DNA of 55,557 bases, from positions 1 to 55,557 of the forward strand of contig JAUXWM010000013.1 of NCBI GenBank assembly GCA_030681375.1, read 5' to 3'. This stretch comes from Gallionella sp. (GTDB lineage Bacteria > Pseudomonadota > Gammaproteobacteria > Burkholderiales > Gallionellaceae). Each line of letters opens with the position of its first letter. Positions within the stretch are counted from its first letter, which is position 1. Under the pieces are notes generated by a model. The model was given only the letters and a program-made list of their open reading frames with translations, ran no database searches and had not been told where the DNA came from. A program made the position numbers and the translations under genes. This document shows, in pieces, positions 46,961-55,400 of the stretch.

Positions 46961-48826
46961 ATGAAACTCGGCACCAAGGTAACCGCTTTTTCCATCGTGA
47001 TGACTGTGTCCATGATCGTGATCATCGTGGTCGTCAGCTTTTTGTCGTTCCGCCAGTTCACCATTTCGACCGAGCGCGAGCATATCGCCTCGATCGCTGA
47101 AATTGTCGGCATCAGTCTGAGTGAATCGATGCTGCACAACTCGGTAGAGAATCGTGACGATTTTCTCGGTCATCTCGCTTCCGTTGAAGGCTTGCGTACG
47201 GCGAGGGTGGTTCGCGCCGACAGCGTCTCGAAACAGTTTGGCAAGGGTCTGAAGATCGAACAATTCAGCGATGCTATCGATGAGCGGGTGATGCGCGATG
47301 GGCGGCCTCATTATGAATTGATGAATGAAGACGACGGTCTGGTTTTTCGTGGCACGCTGCCCTATGTGGCCACCCGTTCGGGGTATATGAATTGCCTGCA
47401 ATGTCACAACGTGACTGAAGGGACGGTGCTGGGCGCGATCACGATTTCGATGTCCATGAATGAGATGATGCGCAGTGCCTATGTGACATCTGCTGTCATG
47501 GTGCTGGCGATCGTATTTTTCATGTTGGTGATGTTGTGGTTCTTCCGCCGTCTGGTTAATCCTGTGATCACTACGGCACAGGATGTGCAGGAAACGGTGG
47601 AGCGTGCCATTCAAGGCGATTTTCATGCCAATATTGAACGCCGCACCGATGATGAGATCGGGCAGGTGGCGGTGGATTTGAACAGCCTGCTCAAGTTTAT
47701 CCAGAATGGTTTGTCCACCATCAGTCAGGATGTTGCGCAGTTATTGCAGCAAACACCCGTTCATGAACATGAGAACCTGCTCAATTCCACGATCAGTCGC
47801 GTGGCTGGGCTGATCGATGCGGCGCATTTCAAGCAGGCGATTGAGGAAGATGAGTCCAAACTGGAAATCTACCGGCGGCTGTCATCAGTGATAAGTGAAC
47901 GATTTGAGGTCGATAATTTTTCCATTTATGAGGTGGTGCCCAACGCCGATACGATGACTACACTGGTGGTGGACGGTGAGGCCGGTGCGCCATGTCGCTG
48001 GTGTGATCCGCAGATTCTGGTGCATTCGGAAAGCTGTCGCGCGCGTCGCACCGGCCATACCATCAGTTCGATAGATTCGCCCAGCATCTGCTATGCCTTT
48101 CGTCCTGCTAGCGATGCCCCAGATCGTTTGCATGTGTGCATACCTATCATCCAGTCGGGCGCCGTGGGTAGTGTGTTGCAATTGGTGGTGGACAAGGACG
48201 AAGCCCAACGGGTCAACGATTTTCTGCCTTACCTGAATGTTTATCTGCGCGAGGCCGCGCCGGTCATCGAAGCAAAGCGTCTGATGGATACATTGCGTGC
48301 CTCCAATCTGACCGATGCGATGACCGGCCTGCACAACCGGCGCTTTCTGGAAGAATTTGCCGAGACTCTGGTGTCATCCAGTCAGCGTCGCAAGAGCGAA
48401 TTATCCATCCTGATGCTCGATCTTGATTATTTCAAGATGGTGAATGATAGCTATGGGCATGATGCGGGTGATCTGGTGCTTAAGGCATTGGCTAAGTCTA
48501 TGCAGGGATCGGTGCGTGCCTCTGATCTGGTGATACGTTATGGCGGCGAGGAATTTCTCATTCTCATGCAGGATACCGGCGGGGAAGCGGCTGAGCGAGT
48601 CGCCGAGAAGATTCGTGCCGATGTTGAACACATGAAAGTGCAGCTGCCCGGTGCAGTGCTGCAAAAAACCATTTCCATTGGCATCGCTGAATTCCCGCTG
48701 GACAGCGATACCTTCTGGCAGGCAGTCAAATACGCCGATGTCGCCATGTATCACGCCAAGGAAGCAGGGCGTAACCGCGTCGTGCGTTTCCGCCCGGAGA
48801 TGTGGAAGGATGAGGAGAAATACTGA
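46961..48826 (+). CDS. Membrane diguanylate cyclase with periplasmic CxxCH haem motif
   Basis: 621 aa from ATG at 46961 after GGAGG; the frame is open to 46886. Two membrane helices (about residues 10-30 and 177-198) bound a periplasmic domain that carries NCLQCHNVTEG (CxxCH, haem c attachment) near residue 147, like Tll0287-type DUF3365 sensors. HAMP follows the second helix, then a GAF-like region with cysteines (CRWCDPQ, SCRARRTG) and GGDEF at 445-615 (MTGLHNRRFLEE, YGGEEFLIL). It would make c-di-GMP from GTP when the sensor is active. Confidence 0.9.
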   Translation: MKLGTKVTAFSIVMTVSMIVIIVVVSFLSFRQFTISTEREHIASIAEIVGISLSESMLHNSVENRDDFLGHLASVEGLRTARVVRADSVSKQFGKGLKIEQFSDAIDERVMRDGRPHYELMNEDDGLVFRGTLPYVATRSGYMNCLQCHNVTEGTVLGAITISMSMNEMMRSAYVTSAVMVLAIVFFMLVMLWFFRRLVNPVITTAQDVQETVERAIQGDFHANIERRTDDEIGQVAVDLNSLLKFIQNGLSTISQDVAQLLQQTPVHEHENLLNSTISRVAGLIDAAHFKQAIEEDESKLEIYRRLSSVISERFEVDNFSIYEVVPNADTMTTLVVDGEAGAPCRWCDPQILVHSESCRARRTGHTISSIDSPSICYAFRPASDAPDRLHVCIPIIQSGAVGSVLQLVVDKDEAQRVNDFLPYLNVYLREAAPVIEAKRLMDTLRASNLTDAMTGLHNRRFLEEFAETLVSSSQRRKSELSILMLDLDYFKMVNDSYGHDAGDLVLKALAKSMQGSVRASDLVIRYGGEEFLILMQDTGGEAAERVAEKIRADVEHMKVQLPGAVLQKTISIGIAEFPLDSDTFWQAVKYADVAMYHAKEAGRNRVVRFRPEMWKDEEKY

Positions 48827-48828
48827 GG

Positions 48829-48862
48829 CGCTGATTCGGCAACCCGGGCGGACGAATCGGCG
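48829..48862. other. Hairpin between the cyclase and ugd
   Basis: CGCTGATTCG (48829-48838) and CGAATCGGCG (48853-48862) pair with one wobble in the convergent gap. No T run follows, so terminator function is uncertain. Confidence 0.45.
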
Positions 48863-48890
48863 CTCGATCGCACGGGTCTCAGTGTTGGAA

Positions 48891-50216
48891 TCAGCATTCG
48901 CGTCCGATACCGTAATATTCGAATCCCAGTAATTTCATGTCGGCAGGCTCGAACAGATTGCGCCCGTCAAAGATGACCGGATTTTTCAGGCGTGCCTTGA
49001 TGATGCCAAAATCTGGGCTCTTGAAGGCTTTCCATTCGGTCACGATGATCAGCGCATCGGCATCATGCAGCGCCTCCTTGGCATTGCTGGCATAGCGCAG
49101 ATCGGCACGTTGGCCGTATATATGTTGCGTTTCTTTCATGGCTGCCGGATCGAAGGCTGTGACAGTCGCGCCCAGAGCCCATAAACCTTCCATGATCACG
49201 CGGCTGCTGGCTTCGCGCATGTCATCCGTGCCGGGTTTGAAGGCCAGTCCCCACAAGGCAAAGTGCTTGCCTTTGAGGTCAGTGCCAAAGCGCCGGGTGA
49301 TTTTTTGCAGCAGTACGTATTTTTGTGCGTTATTGACTTGTTCCACCGCTTCCAGTACTTGGGAAGGCAGGCCATATTCCGCGCTGGTGCGTTGCAGGGC
49401 GCGCACGTCCTTGGGGAAGCATGAGCCGCCGTAGCCACAACCCGCATACAAAAAACTGTAGCCGATGCGCTGGTCAGAGCCTATGCCCTTGCGCACATGC
49501 TCGATGTCCGCGCCGACGCGCTCCGCCAGATTGGCCAGTTCGTTCATGAACGAGATGCGCGTCGCCAGCATCGCATTGGCCGCATATTTGGTCAGCTCGG
49601 CGGATTTAATGTCCATCACCATCAGGCGCTCGTGATTGCGCTGGAAGGGGGCATACATCTCGCGCATGATCTTGATTGCGGTCTCATCCTCGGCTCCGAT
49701 CACAATGCGATCCGGGCGGTTGAAATCGTCGATCGCAGCCCCCTCCTTGAGAAACTCAGGGTTGGAGACCATGGAAAATTCGGGGTTGATGCCGCGCCGA
49801 CTCAGCTCTTCCTGCATGGCCTGTTTGACTTTGTCAGCTGTGCCAACAGGAACGGTTGATTTGTCCACGATCACTTTGTAATCGATCATATGGCGGGCAA
49901 TGCTGCGAGCGGCGGCGATCACGTATTGCAGGTCAGCCGAACCGTCCTCATCCGAGGGGGTGCCTACTGCGATCATCTGCACCAAGCCGTGCGCAACACT
50001 TTCTTCGATATTGGTGGTGAAGCGCAAACGGCCTGCCGCGATATTGCGCTTGATGACATCGTCCAGTCCGGGTTCATAGATGGGTACGCCGCCGCTGTTG
50101 AGCAGCGCGATCTTGTGCGGATCAATATCCAGACACATTACGTCATTGCCCAAATCCGCCAGGCATGCGCCCGACACCAAACCGACGTAGCCGGAACCAA
50201 TTACAGTGATTTTCAT
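48891..50216 (-). CDS. ugd: UDP-glucose 6-dehydrogenase
   Basis: 441 aa. Rossmann start [21 protein letters not shown], the NAD-dependent dehydrogenase substrate loop [11 protein letters not shown] and active-site Cys in [14 protein letters not shown]. It oxidises UDP-glucose to UDP-glucuronate, the first compound of the Ara4N route encoded just upstream. It faces the arn operon on the other strand and thus has its own promoter between it and tRNA-Asn. Confidence 0.96.
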   Translation of the reverse strand: MKITVIGSGYVGLVSGACLADLGNDVMCLDIDPHKIALLNSGGVPIYEPGLDDVIKRNIAAGRLRFTTNIEESVAHGLVQMIAVGTPSDEDGSADLQYVIAAARSIARHMIDYKVIVDKSTVPVGTADKVKQAMQEELSRRGINPEFSMVSNPEFLKEGAAIDDFNRPDRIVIGAEDETAIKIMREMYAPFQRNHERLMVMDIKSAELTKYAANAMLATRISFMNELANLAERVGADIEHVRKGIGSDQRIGYSFLYAGCGYGGSCFPKDVRALQRTSAEYGLPSQVLEAVEQVNNAQKYVLLQKITRRFGTDLKGKHFALWGLAFKPGTDDMREASSRVIMEGLWALGATVTAFDPAAMKETQHIYGQRADLRYASNAKEALHDADALIIVTEWKAFKSPDFGIIKARLKNPVIFDGRNLFEPADMKLLGFEYYGIGREC

Positions 50217-50454
50217 TGCGGGAAACTTTCAAGAAACGAGGTGCGCATTATGCCGCAGAACAGCAGATACGTCAGTGGAAGGGCGCCGGCAATCTTGATT
50301 TTTCATCACATTGTATGCAATGAAAGGGTGGCATGCTGCGTATGCGATGTGCCGAACAGATGGCGCAAGGGGTTTTTTTGACGCTATTCAGATAAAAAAG
50401 TTAATTTGAGGTTGACCAATTTGGACATCATCTATATGATGCGCACCTCTTCAT

Positions 50455-50530
50455 TCCCTGATAGCTCAGCCGGTAGAGCGACGGACTGTTAATCCGCAGG
50501 TCCCTGGTTCGAATCCAGGTCGGGGAGCCA
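50455..50530 (+). tRNA. tRNA-Asn (anticodon GTT)
   Basis: Full cloverleaf: acceptor TCCCTGA/TCGGGGA, D arm GCTC...GAGC, anticodon stem CGGAC/... with loop CTGTTAA (anticodon GTT), T arm CCTGG TTCGAAT CCAGG, and encoded GCCA end. Its 3' part is repeated at 53671-53777. Confidence 0.97.
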
Positions 50531-50593
50531 GATAAGATAAAGGGTTGGTGCTTAGGTGTCAGCCCTTTTTTCTCGTCCAAAATTCGTGTTCGG
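50485..50593 (+). repeat. Direct repeat, copy 1 (tRNA-Asn 3' part and terminator)
   Basis: From ACTGTTAATCC in the anticodon loop to GTTCGG, 109 bases. It agrees with 53671-53777 at almost every position (for example GGTTGGTGCTTAGGTG and CGTCCAAAATTCGTGTTCGG, both in each copy). It is the left boundary of the islet. Confidence 0.9.
50541..50571 (+). terminator. tRNA-Asn terminator
   Basis: AGGGTTGGTGCTTAGGTGTCAGCCC with G-U pairs and six T. The copied version at 53725-53755 pairs better (GGTTGG with CCAGCC). Confidence 0.7.
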
Positions 50594-50728
50594 CAAAGTC
50601 GGTATTAAAGTCAACATCGGCGTCAGTTCCCTGCATCATCTCAAATTCGCATTTTCTCGCTGTCGTCGTTGAAGGTGGTGCGCTCACCGTGATAGTCTTG
50701 CCAGACATACTAAGAATGGCGAAAATCA

Positions 50729-51742
50729 ATGATCATCAAAGCTCCCGACGAAAAGACGTCAGACATCACTACTCTCCAAAGTTTGCAGGCAAGACCTGAC
50801 TGCCCTCCAGAGACACGTAAGCGTATTGAACAGGAACTTCGCAATATTCGAGCAGGAGTCAAGGGTGAGGCCGAAGCTGCCTATGAAATGAAAGTGCATT
50901 GGGGAGAGTCCATGAACTGGATGATCATCCATGACTTGCGGATCGAGTATAAAGGCTTAGTGGCTCAGATTGACCATTTAATCATCAATCGCTTCCTTGA
51001 AGTCTGGGTATGTGAAAGCAAACACTTTTCGGAAGGTGTTGCCATCAACGAGCAAGGTGAATTCGCAGCTTTCTTTGGCAGTAAGCCTTACGGCGTACCT
51101 TCACCCATTGAACAAAATAACCGTCATATTCTGATACTGAAACGTTTATTTGAGTCTGGTGCTGTTAAATTGCCGACCCGACTAGGCTTCACGATCAAGC
51201 CTGACTTAAAGAGCCTTGTGCTGGTATCCAAGCATGCAAGAATAGCTCGCCCCAAGGCCAAAATTGACGGGCTGGATTGTGTGATCAAGAACGATCAGCT
51301 ATTCAAGGCGATAGGCAAGGCTATCGATGGAAATAACAACCCGTTGATGATGGCGAAAGTCATTGGCCAAGATACGTTGGATGCTGTGTGCCGTGATATT
51401 GCCAAACAACACAAACCTGTCAGTTTCAATTGGGCAGCAAAGTTCGGTCTTTCAGAAAATCCACCAGTCGTTTCCCATGCACCAACACCAGCACCAGCAC
51501 CAGTGCCCGAAGTGGTTAAGGAAGCTGTGCAGGTCAAAGCAACCGTTCAGCCTGCAGGTGAAATACCAGTTACTCCTGCCGCTATGAAAGAGGAAGGCGA
51601 TAAACCTAAGCAGAAGCTAATTTGTGCCTCATGTTCAGCGCCTGTGTTGTATAGCGTTGCCAAGTTTTGTTGGTTTAACAAGCCAAGGTTTGGTGGGAAA
51701 ATATTCTGTATGGACTGCCAAAAAACTGTTCAGGCGTCGTAA
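50729..51742 (+). CDS. NERD-domain nuclease with C-terminal zinc finger
   Basis: 337 aa. NERD domain at about residues 40-170: GVKGEAEAAYEM, AQIDHLIINRFLEVW and CESKHFSEG, giving D and E-x-K of a PD-(D/E)xK nuclease. A Pro/Ala-rich linker (TPAPAPVPE, ~250-290) precedes a C-terminal zinc ribbon CASC ... CMDC (about 300-330). Such proteins are frequent in defence loci; DNA cleavage is inferred. The ATG has only a weak ribosome site. First gene of the islet at tRNA-Asn. Confidence 0.82.
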   Translation: MIIKAPDEKTSDITTLQSLQARPDCPPETRKRIEQELRNIRAGVKGEAEAAYEMKVHWGESMNWMIIHDLRIEYKGLVAQIDHLIINRFLEVWVCESKHFSEGVAINEQGEFAAFFGSKPYGVPSPIEQNNRHILILKRLFESGAVKLPTRLGFTIKPDLKSLVLVSKHARIARPKAKIDGLDCVIKNDQLFKAIGKAIDGNNNPLMMAKVIGQDTLDAVCRDIAKQHKPVSFNWAAKFGLSENPPVVSHAPTPAPAPVPEVVKEAVQVKATVQPAGEIPVTPAAMKEEGDKPKQKLICASCSAPVLYSVAKFCWFNKPRFGGKIFCMDCQKTVQAS

Positions 51743-51754
51743 ATGGAGAAAATT

Positions 51755-51973
51755 ATGCCTGATGATGTGAGGGATTTGCATGCCCGCGTTGCTGAGTTAA
51801 CTTCACGTGTCAATCAGCTGAATGCTGAAAAACTCTATGCTGAGCGTCAAACTAAAACATGGAAAAGGCTGTATGTTGATCGGCAGCGCAACAACACCCG
51901 CCCTGCCTCTGTTTCAAGCGCATCCGGCGGTTTTTTTATCTGTGGAATGTTGTATAAGGTTGGTATATATTGA
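51755..51973 (+). CDS. Small coiled-coil hypothetical protein
   Basis: 72 aa from ATG at 51755, behind GGAG; an ATG at 51743 is also possible. Residues ~5-30 form a heptad-like helix (VRDLHARVAELTSRVNQLNAE) and the C-terminus is rather hydrophobic (FFICGMLYKVGIY). It may be translated with the NERD gene just upstream, with which it nearly touches. No family recognised. Could be a truncated helper of that gene. Confidence 0.45.
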   Translation: MPDDVRDLHARVAELTSRVNQLNAEKLYAERQTKTWKRLYVDRQRNNTRPASVSSASGGFFICGMLYKVGIY

Positions 51974-52006
51974 CATCTACCGAGGTTATGCAACAAGCTG
52001 GCGTAC

Positions 52007-52606
52007 ATGGAAACTCAAACTGACCGTCTAATCAATTTTGTCCGATCCCACGGATTGATTCGCCCTTGTGATCTGGCATCGCTTGAAATTCCAACGATTG
52101 CACTGACTCGCGCCGTGCGGCGGCACCAATTGGAACGTGTCGGACGCGGGCTGTATGGCTTGCCTGAACGCGGGGTATCTTCCAATGGTGCGCTGGCCGA
52201 GGTGGCGCGCAGAGTGCCCAAGGGGGTCATTTGTCTGTTGTCTGCGCTTCGTTTTTATGAATTGACCACTCAAGCGCCATTCGAGATTTGGCTGGCCATC
52301 GAAAACAAGGCGGCAAGCCCCAAGATTGACTATCCACCTCTGCGTATCATTCGGTTTTCTGGCGCTGCGCTAACTGAGGGGATTGAAGAGCATATTGTTG
52401 ACGGAGTAACCATTCGCGTGACCAGCGTGGAAAAGACCGTCGCGGACTGTTTCAAGTATCGTAACAAGATTGGCCTTGATGTTGCGCTGGAAGCATTGCG
52501 CGAAGCATGGCAGACAAAGCGCATCACCAGCGAAGGCATTTGGCACTACGCAAAAATCTGCCGCGTGGCCAACGTGATGCGCCCCTATTTGGAAAGTTTG
52601 GTGTGA
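52007..52606 (+). CDS. abiEi: AbiEi antitoxin (type IV toxin-antitoxin)
   Basis: 199 aa. An N-terminal winged helix (LINFVRSHGLIRPCDLASL, TRAVRRHQLERVGRGLYGLP) is followed by the AbiEi C-terminal domain (SALRFYELTTQAPFEIWLAI, VTSVEKTVADCFKYRNKIG). Family knowledge: it represses its operon and counteracts AbiEii without binding it. The gene overlaps abiEii (GTGA). Confidence 0.92.
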   Translation: METQTDRLINFVRSHGLIRPCDLASLEIPTIALTRAVRRHQLERVGRGLYGLPERGVSSNGALAEVARRVPKGVICLLSALRFYELTTQAPFEIWLAIENKAASPKIDYPPLRIIRFSGAALTEGIEEHIVDGVTIRVTSVEKTVADCFKYRNKIGLDVALEALREAWQTKRITSEGIWHYAKICRVANVMRPYLESLV

Positions 52607-53514
52607 CGGTTATAAATATTAGTCGGTCAGTTCGTGACCGCTTGCTCAATAAAGCCCGTGCTGAAAAACTGGATTTCAACCTGTTGCTGACGCGCTATGC
52701 GTTAGAGCGCTTGCTTTATCGTTTGAGTATCGCTGAACAGCGGGATCAGTTTTTGCTCAAGGGTGCGATGCTGTTCGATTTGTGGTTCGATATACCGCAT
52801 CGCCCGACTCGTGATGTTGATTTACTTGGCTTTGGTTCAGCCGATATACCTCAGCTGGAATCAGCTTTTCGAGACATTTGCCGTATTGAAGTCGAGGACG
52901 GCATAGTGTTTCAGTCAGATTCGGTCAAGGGTGCGGAGATTCGCAAGGAGGCGAATTACGCTGGTATCCGAGTGATGCTGATTGGCGTGTTGGATAGTGC
53001 GCGCTGCACTGTGCAGATTGATATTGGTTTCGGTGATGTCGTTGTTCCCGGTCCGGAAGAAGTCAATTACCCAGTGATACTTGCGGACATGCCGGAGCCG
53101 CACCTGCGTGTTTATCCGCGCTATACCGTGGTTGCTGAAAAACTGGAAGCGTTGACTTCGCTTGGTATGCAAAACAGCCGGATGAAAGATTTCTTTGATC
53201 TTTGGGTGTTGGCAAAACATTCTGATTTTGATGGTCGCGTGCTTGCGCGAGCCGTTGCCGCCACTTTCGACCGGAGGCGCACCCGAATTCCCGAAGGGAT
53301 TCCTATCGGGTTAAGCGACGAGTTCATCAGTGACGAACAGAAAATAAAGCAGTGGCAAGCATTCCTGCGCAAGAATTCCATTGACGCAATGCCGCTGGCG
53401 GTGGTGATTGCCGATCTACGGGAATTCCTTCTGCCAGTGATAATGTCCGTCGCTTCTGACAACGAGCATGGCACTCAATGGCAGGCAGAAAAAGGCTGGC
53501 TGCACAAAAGCTAA
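52603..53514 (+). CDS. abiEii: AbiEii nucleotidyltransferase toxin
   Basis: 303 aa from GTG at 52603, overlapping the abiEi TGA; the frame is open further upstream inside abiEi but in non-native sequence. Nucleotidyltransferase motifs: FLLKGAMLFDLWFD, HRPTRDVDLLGFG (G-S-like and DxD-type), and the C-terminal EKLEALTSLGMQNSRMKDFFDLW. Such enzymes use NTPs to modify tRNA and stop growth, which gives abortive infection against phage. Ends about 155 bases before the second direct repeat. Confidence 0.92.
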   Translation: MTVINISRSVRDRLLNKARAEKLDFNLLLTRYALERLLYRLSIAEQRDQFLLKGAMLFDLWFDIPHRPTRDVDLLGFGSADIPQLESAFRDICRIEVEDGIVFQSDSVKGAEIRKEANYAGIRVMLIGVLDSARCTVQIDIGFGDVVVPGPEEVNYPVILADMPEPHLRVYPRYTVVAEKLEALTSLGMQNSRMKDFFDLWVLAKHSDFDGRVLARAVAATFDRRRTRIPEGIPIGLSDEFISDEQKIKQWQAFLRKNSIDAMPLAVVIADLREFLLPVIMSVASDNEHGTQWQAEKGWLHKS

Positions 53515-53670
53515 CAATTTTTCTGTGTAATTCCTGTGTAATTGTGCACGGAAAATTACACAAAATTCCAGAATCGAGCAGAGCTAGGGTTGGCGGTTAT
53601 AATCAATATTGTTCAAATAAATCAAACTATTGGGAGTCGTATGGAAGCTGCCGGAATTGTTTGTCCAAAT

Positions 53671-53777
53671 ACTGTTAATCCTCAGGTCCTGGTTCGAATC
53701 CAGGCCGGAGAGCCAGATAGAGAAAGGGTTGGTGCTTAGGTGCCAGCCTTTTTTTCTCGTCCAAAATTCGTGTTCGG
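53671..53777 (+). repeat. Direct repeat, copy 2 (tRNA-Asn 3' fragment)
   Basis: ACTGTTAATC through GTTCGG, nearly identical to 50485-50593 but preceded by unrelated sequence, so the tRNA 5' half is missing and this is not a functional tRNA. It keeps the T arm CCTGGTTCGAATCCAGG and a terminator hairpin (53725-53755). Right boundary of the islet. Confidence 0.9.
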
Positions 53778-53874
53778 TGGAGTGGGTATAAAATCCTCTT
53801 CAGGTTATTTTTGAGTCGTTCATGCTGGAACTGGCCAAAATATCCCCTCATTCATAACAAGTCAGGACAATTAC

Positions 53875-54093
53875 ATGCAACAACTTCAGTTTCAATTGAA
53901 CGGCGAATATGTCGAGCTCAACCAACTGCTCAAAATGGTCGGCCTGTGCGACAGTGGCGGTGCAGGCAAGGCGCTGGTGGCCGAGGGTGTTGTCTCCGTT
54001 GATGGTCAACCGGAGTTGCGCAAAACGGCCAAAATACGGTCGGGGGCGGTGGTGACGGTGGGTGATATGCAGATCAGTGTGGTGACGGGGTAG
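53875..54093 (+). CDS. S4-domain RNA-binding protein (YbcJ-like)
   Basis: 72 aa, essentially one S4 domain: YVELNQLLKMVGLCDSGGAGK, then VVSVDGQPELRKTAKIRSGAVV. Short S4 proteins of this type bind structured RNA; the target is unknown. It is separated from the islet repeat by about 100 bases and is followed by the DUF1653 gene. Confidence 0.85.
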   Translation: MQQLQFQLNGEYVELNQLLKMVGLCDSGGAGKALVAEGVVSVDGQPELRKTAKIRSGAVVTVGDMQISVVTG

Positions 54094-54098
54094 GAAAG

Positions 54099-54293
54099 AT
54101 GAAATATCGACACTATAAGGGCGGGATCTATGAGATTGTCTGCGAGGCTCGGCTGGAGGCTGATCCTGATGTTGTCATGATGATTTACCAGTCAGAGGTT
54201 GACGGCATGATATGGACGCGTCCCAAGGATGCTTTTATGGAATTGGTGGAATGGGAAGGCGGTATGGCGCCGAGGTTCGCAGCGATTGGGTGA
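54099..54293 (+). CDS. DUF1653 family small protein
   Basis: 64 aa with the pattern YRHYKGGIYEIVCEA, VMMIYQSEVDGMIWTRPKDAFME, typical of the DUF1653 family. Its role is unknown. It begins five bases after the S4 gene and uses AGGAAAG as ribosome site. Confidence 0.85.
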   Translation: MKYRHYKGGIYEIVCEARLEADPDVVMMIYQSEVDGMIWTRPKDAFMELVEWEGGMAPRFAAIG

Positions 54294-54440
54294 GGGGGCT
54301 GGTCGTGCGACACCGTACTGGATTTTCTGCTAACACCACATGCGATCATTCATTCGAGGATGATACTATGGCCAAATCAGGACGTAGTTTTTCTACCGCT
54401 TCGTCAGGCTATATACGCAAGGCAAGTTAAGGAGATTCGA

Positions 54441-54905
54441 ATGGTGGCAATAATTGCTTATCTGGGGATGTTGGTCGGTTTCGTGGGGATTTTCTTTGGT
54501 TTTTATTATCTTGCAGATAATCCGAGTGTTTCAATGAAAATTGTAACGCTCTCCACAGTTGGAATTGTTGGGATACTTGGGTTCATTCGTCATGTCATCT
54601 TTCATAAATCGGATGCAAAGCGATTGGGCTGGGAAACAGAACGACCAGACTGGATGTTTGAAGTTGGCTTTGCCAATCTCGCATTCGGCATTATCGGGAT
54701 TCTTTCGGTAATCGGAAATCAATCATCCAATACGCAAGCCGTTGTCGTATTGGGCTATGCCATATATCTTCTTCAGGCTGGCGTGTTGCATGGGTTCAGG
54801 TATTTCACCGATCCTATTAAATCATCTGCCAAGTTCTGGAGAAATTGTGTTGCCACACTGCTTTACGCAGGAATAATGACCTTCTTTGCTATCCAGTCGC
54901 TCTGA
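54441..54905 (+). CDS. Hypothetical membrane protein
   Basis: 154 aa from ATG at 54441 after TAAGGAGA; the frame is open to 54360. Four hydrophobic segments: about 4-22, 33-54, 75-92 and 95-112, with a further one near the C-terminus. No family is recognised and there is no catalytic motif. About 150 bases separate it from the DUF1653 gene. Confidence 0.7.
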   Translation: MVAIIAYLGMLVGFVGIFFGFYYLADNPSVSMKIVTLSTVGIVGILGFIRHVIFHKSDAKRLGWETERPDWMFEVGFANLAFGIIGILSVIGNQSSNTQAVVVLGYAIYLLQAGVLHGFRYFTDPIKSSAKFWRNCVATLLYAGIMTFFAIQSL

Positions 54906-54972
54906 CTCCCTCTATTTTGAATGAAAAATTTGGCCATAAGCGGTAGGCGCGCCTTAATGCAAAGGAAAAATC

Positions 54973-55188
54973 ATGATTGTTACTTCCGGCAAAAACCTAA
55001 CCGAAGCCTATTGGGATATGGTGAATAAGTCTTCTGGCAAAGAACCGGCACAAGAAGTTGCTGCTGTAGAGTCGGCAATAGAAATGGATGCAGCAGCCAT
55101 GCCTGATTTCACACCGCCTGAGGCCGAGTCATTTTGTTTGGACCTGACCGGCAGGTTTACAACTTGGCTTCGCAAGTACGCCGACTGA
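54973..55188 (+). CDS. Short hypothetical protein
   Basis: 71 aa after AAGGAAAAATC. Acidic and Ala-rich in the middle (EVAAVESAIEMDAAAMPDFTPPEAESF), with a C-terminal DLTGRFTTWLRKYAD. No family recognised. In the same frame the sequence stays open beyond the TGA to 55266 and reads NFDIPDFLRRMDAGGLDITN. Confidence 0.5.
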   Translation: MIVTSGKNLTEAYWDMVNKSSGKEPAQEVAAVESAIEMDAAAMPDFTPPEAESFCLDLTGRFTTWLRKYAD

Positions 55189-55278
55189 GGACGCAATAGT
55201 AGAAACTTCGATATTCCAGACTTTCTTCGTCGCATGGATGCGGGAGGTCTGGATATAACTAATTGAATTTACAAATAA

Positions 55279-55303
55279 AAACGCCGTCACTGGGGCGGCG
55301 TTG
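55279..55303 (-). terminator. Terminator on the minus strand
   Basis: On the minus strand AACGCCG and CGGCGTT form a seven-base stem followed by TTTTAT. It lies just downstream of the tmRNA 3' fragment, so it is the likely native terminator of that gene. Confidence 0.65.
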
Positions 55304-55323
55304 AACCCCGTTGGGGGTATTGT

Positions 55324-55346
55324 TGGTGGAGACGGCGGGAATTGAA
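55324..55346 (-). other. tmRNA (ssrA) 3'-end remnant
   Basis: On the minus strand the sequence TTCAATTCCCGCCGTCTC followed by CACCA matches the 3' end of betaproteobacterial tmRNA (T loop, T stem, acceptor strand and CCA). Upstream of it, the adjacent sequence is unrelated and the rest of ssrA is absent. Such 23-base ends are typical attachment-site remnants. Confidence 0.6.
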
Positions 55347-55400
55347 GGAGCGAGTTCTCATTATATTATCAATAGGTTAGTGTTTTTATAGACCGTGCTG

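Larger units (their letters stand above)
50485..53777. mobile_element. Integrase-free islet at tRNA-Asn carrying NERD and AbiE genes
   Basis: Bounded by direct repeats of the tRNA-Asn 3' part (copies at 50485-50593 and 53671-53777). Between them lie a NERD-nuclease gene, a coiled-coil gene and AbiEi/AbiEii, all on the plus strand, and no recombinase. The genes are less GC-rich than the flanking core. Such flanks are the usual trace of tRNA-targeted site-specific integration; that an integrase acted in trans or was lost is inference. Confidence 0.75.

Noticed and set aside
53640..53715. Second tRNA-Asn gene
   Set aside because: The 5' acceptor strand and D arm are missing; only the 3' part copied from 50485-50593 is present.
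54368..54430. 20-codon frame before the membrane protein at 54441
   Set aside because: Weak ribosome site and no pattern; could be chance.
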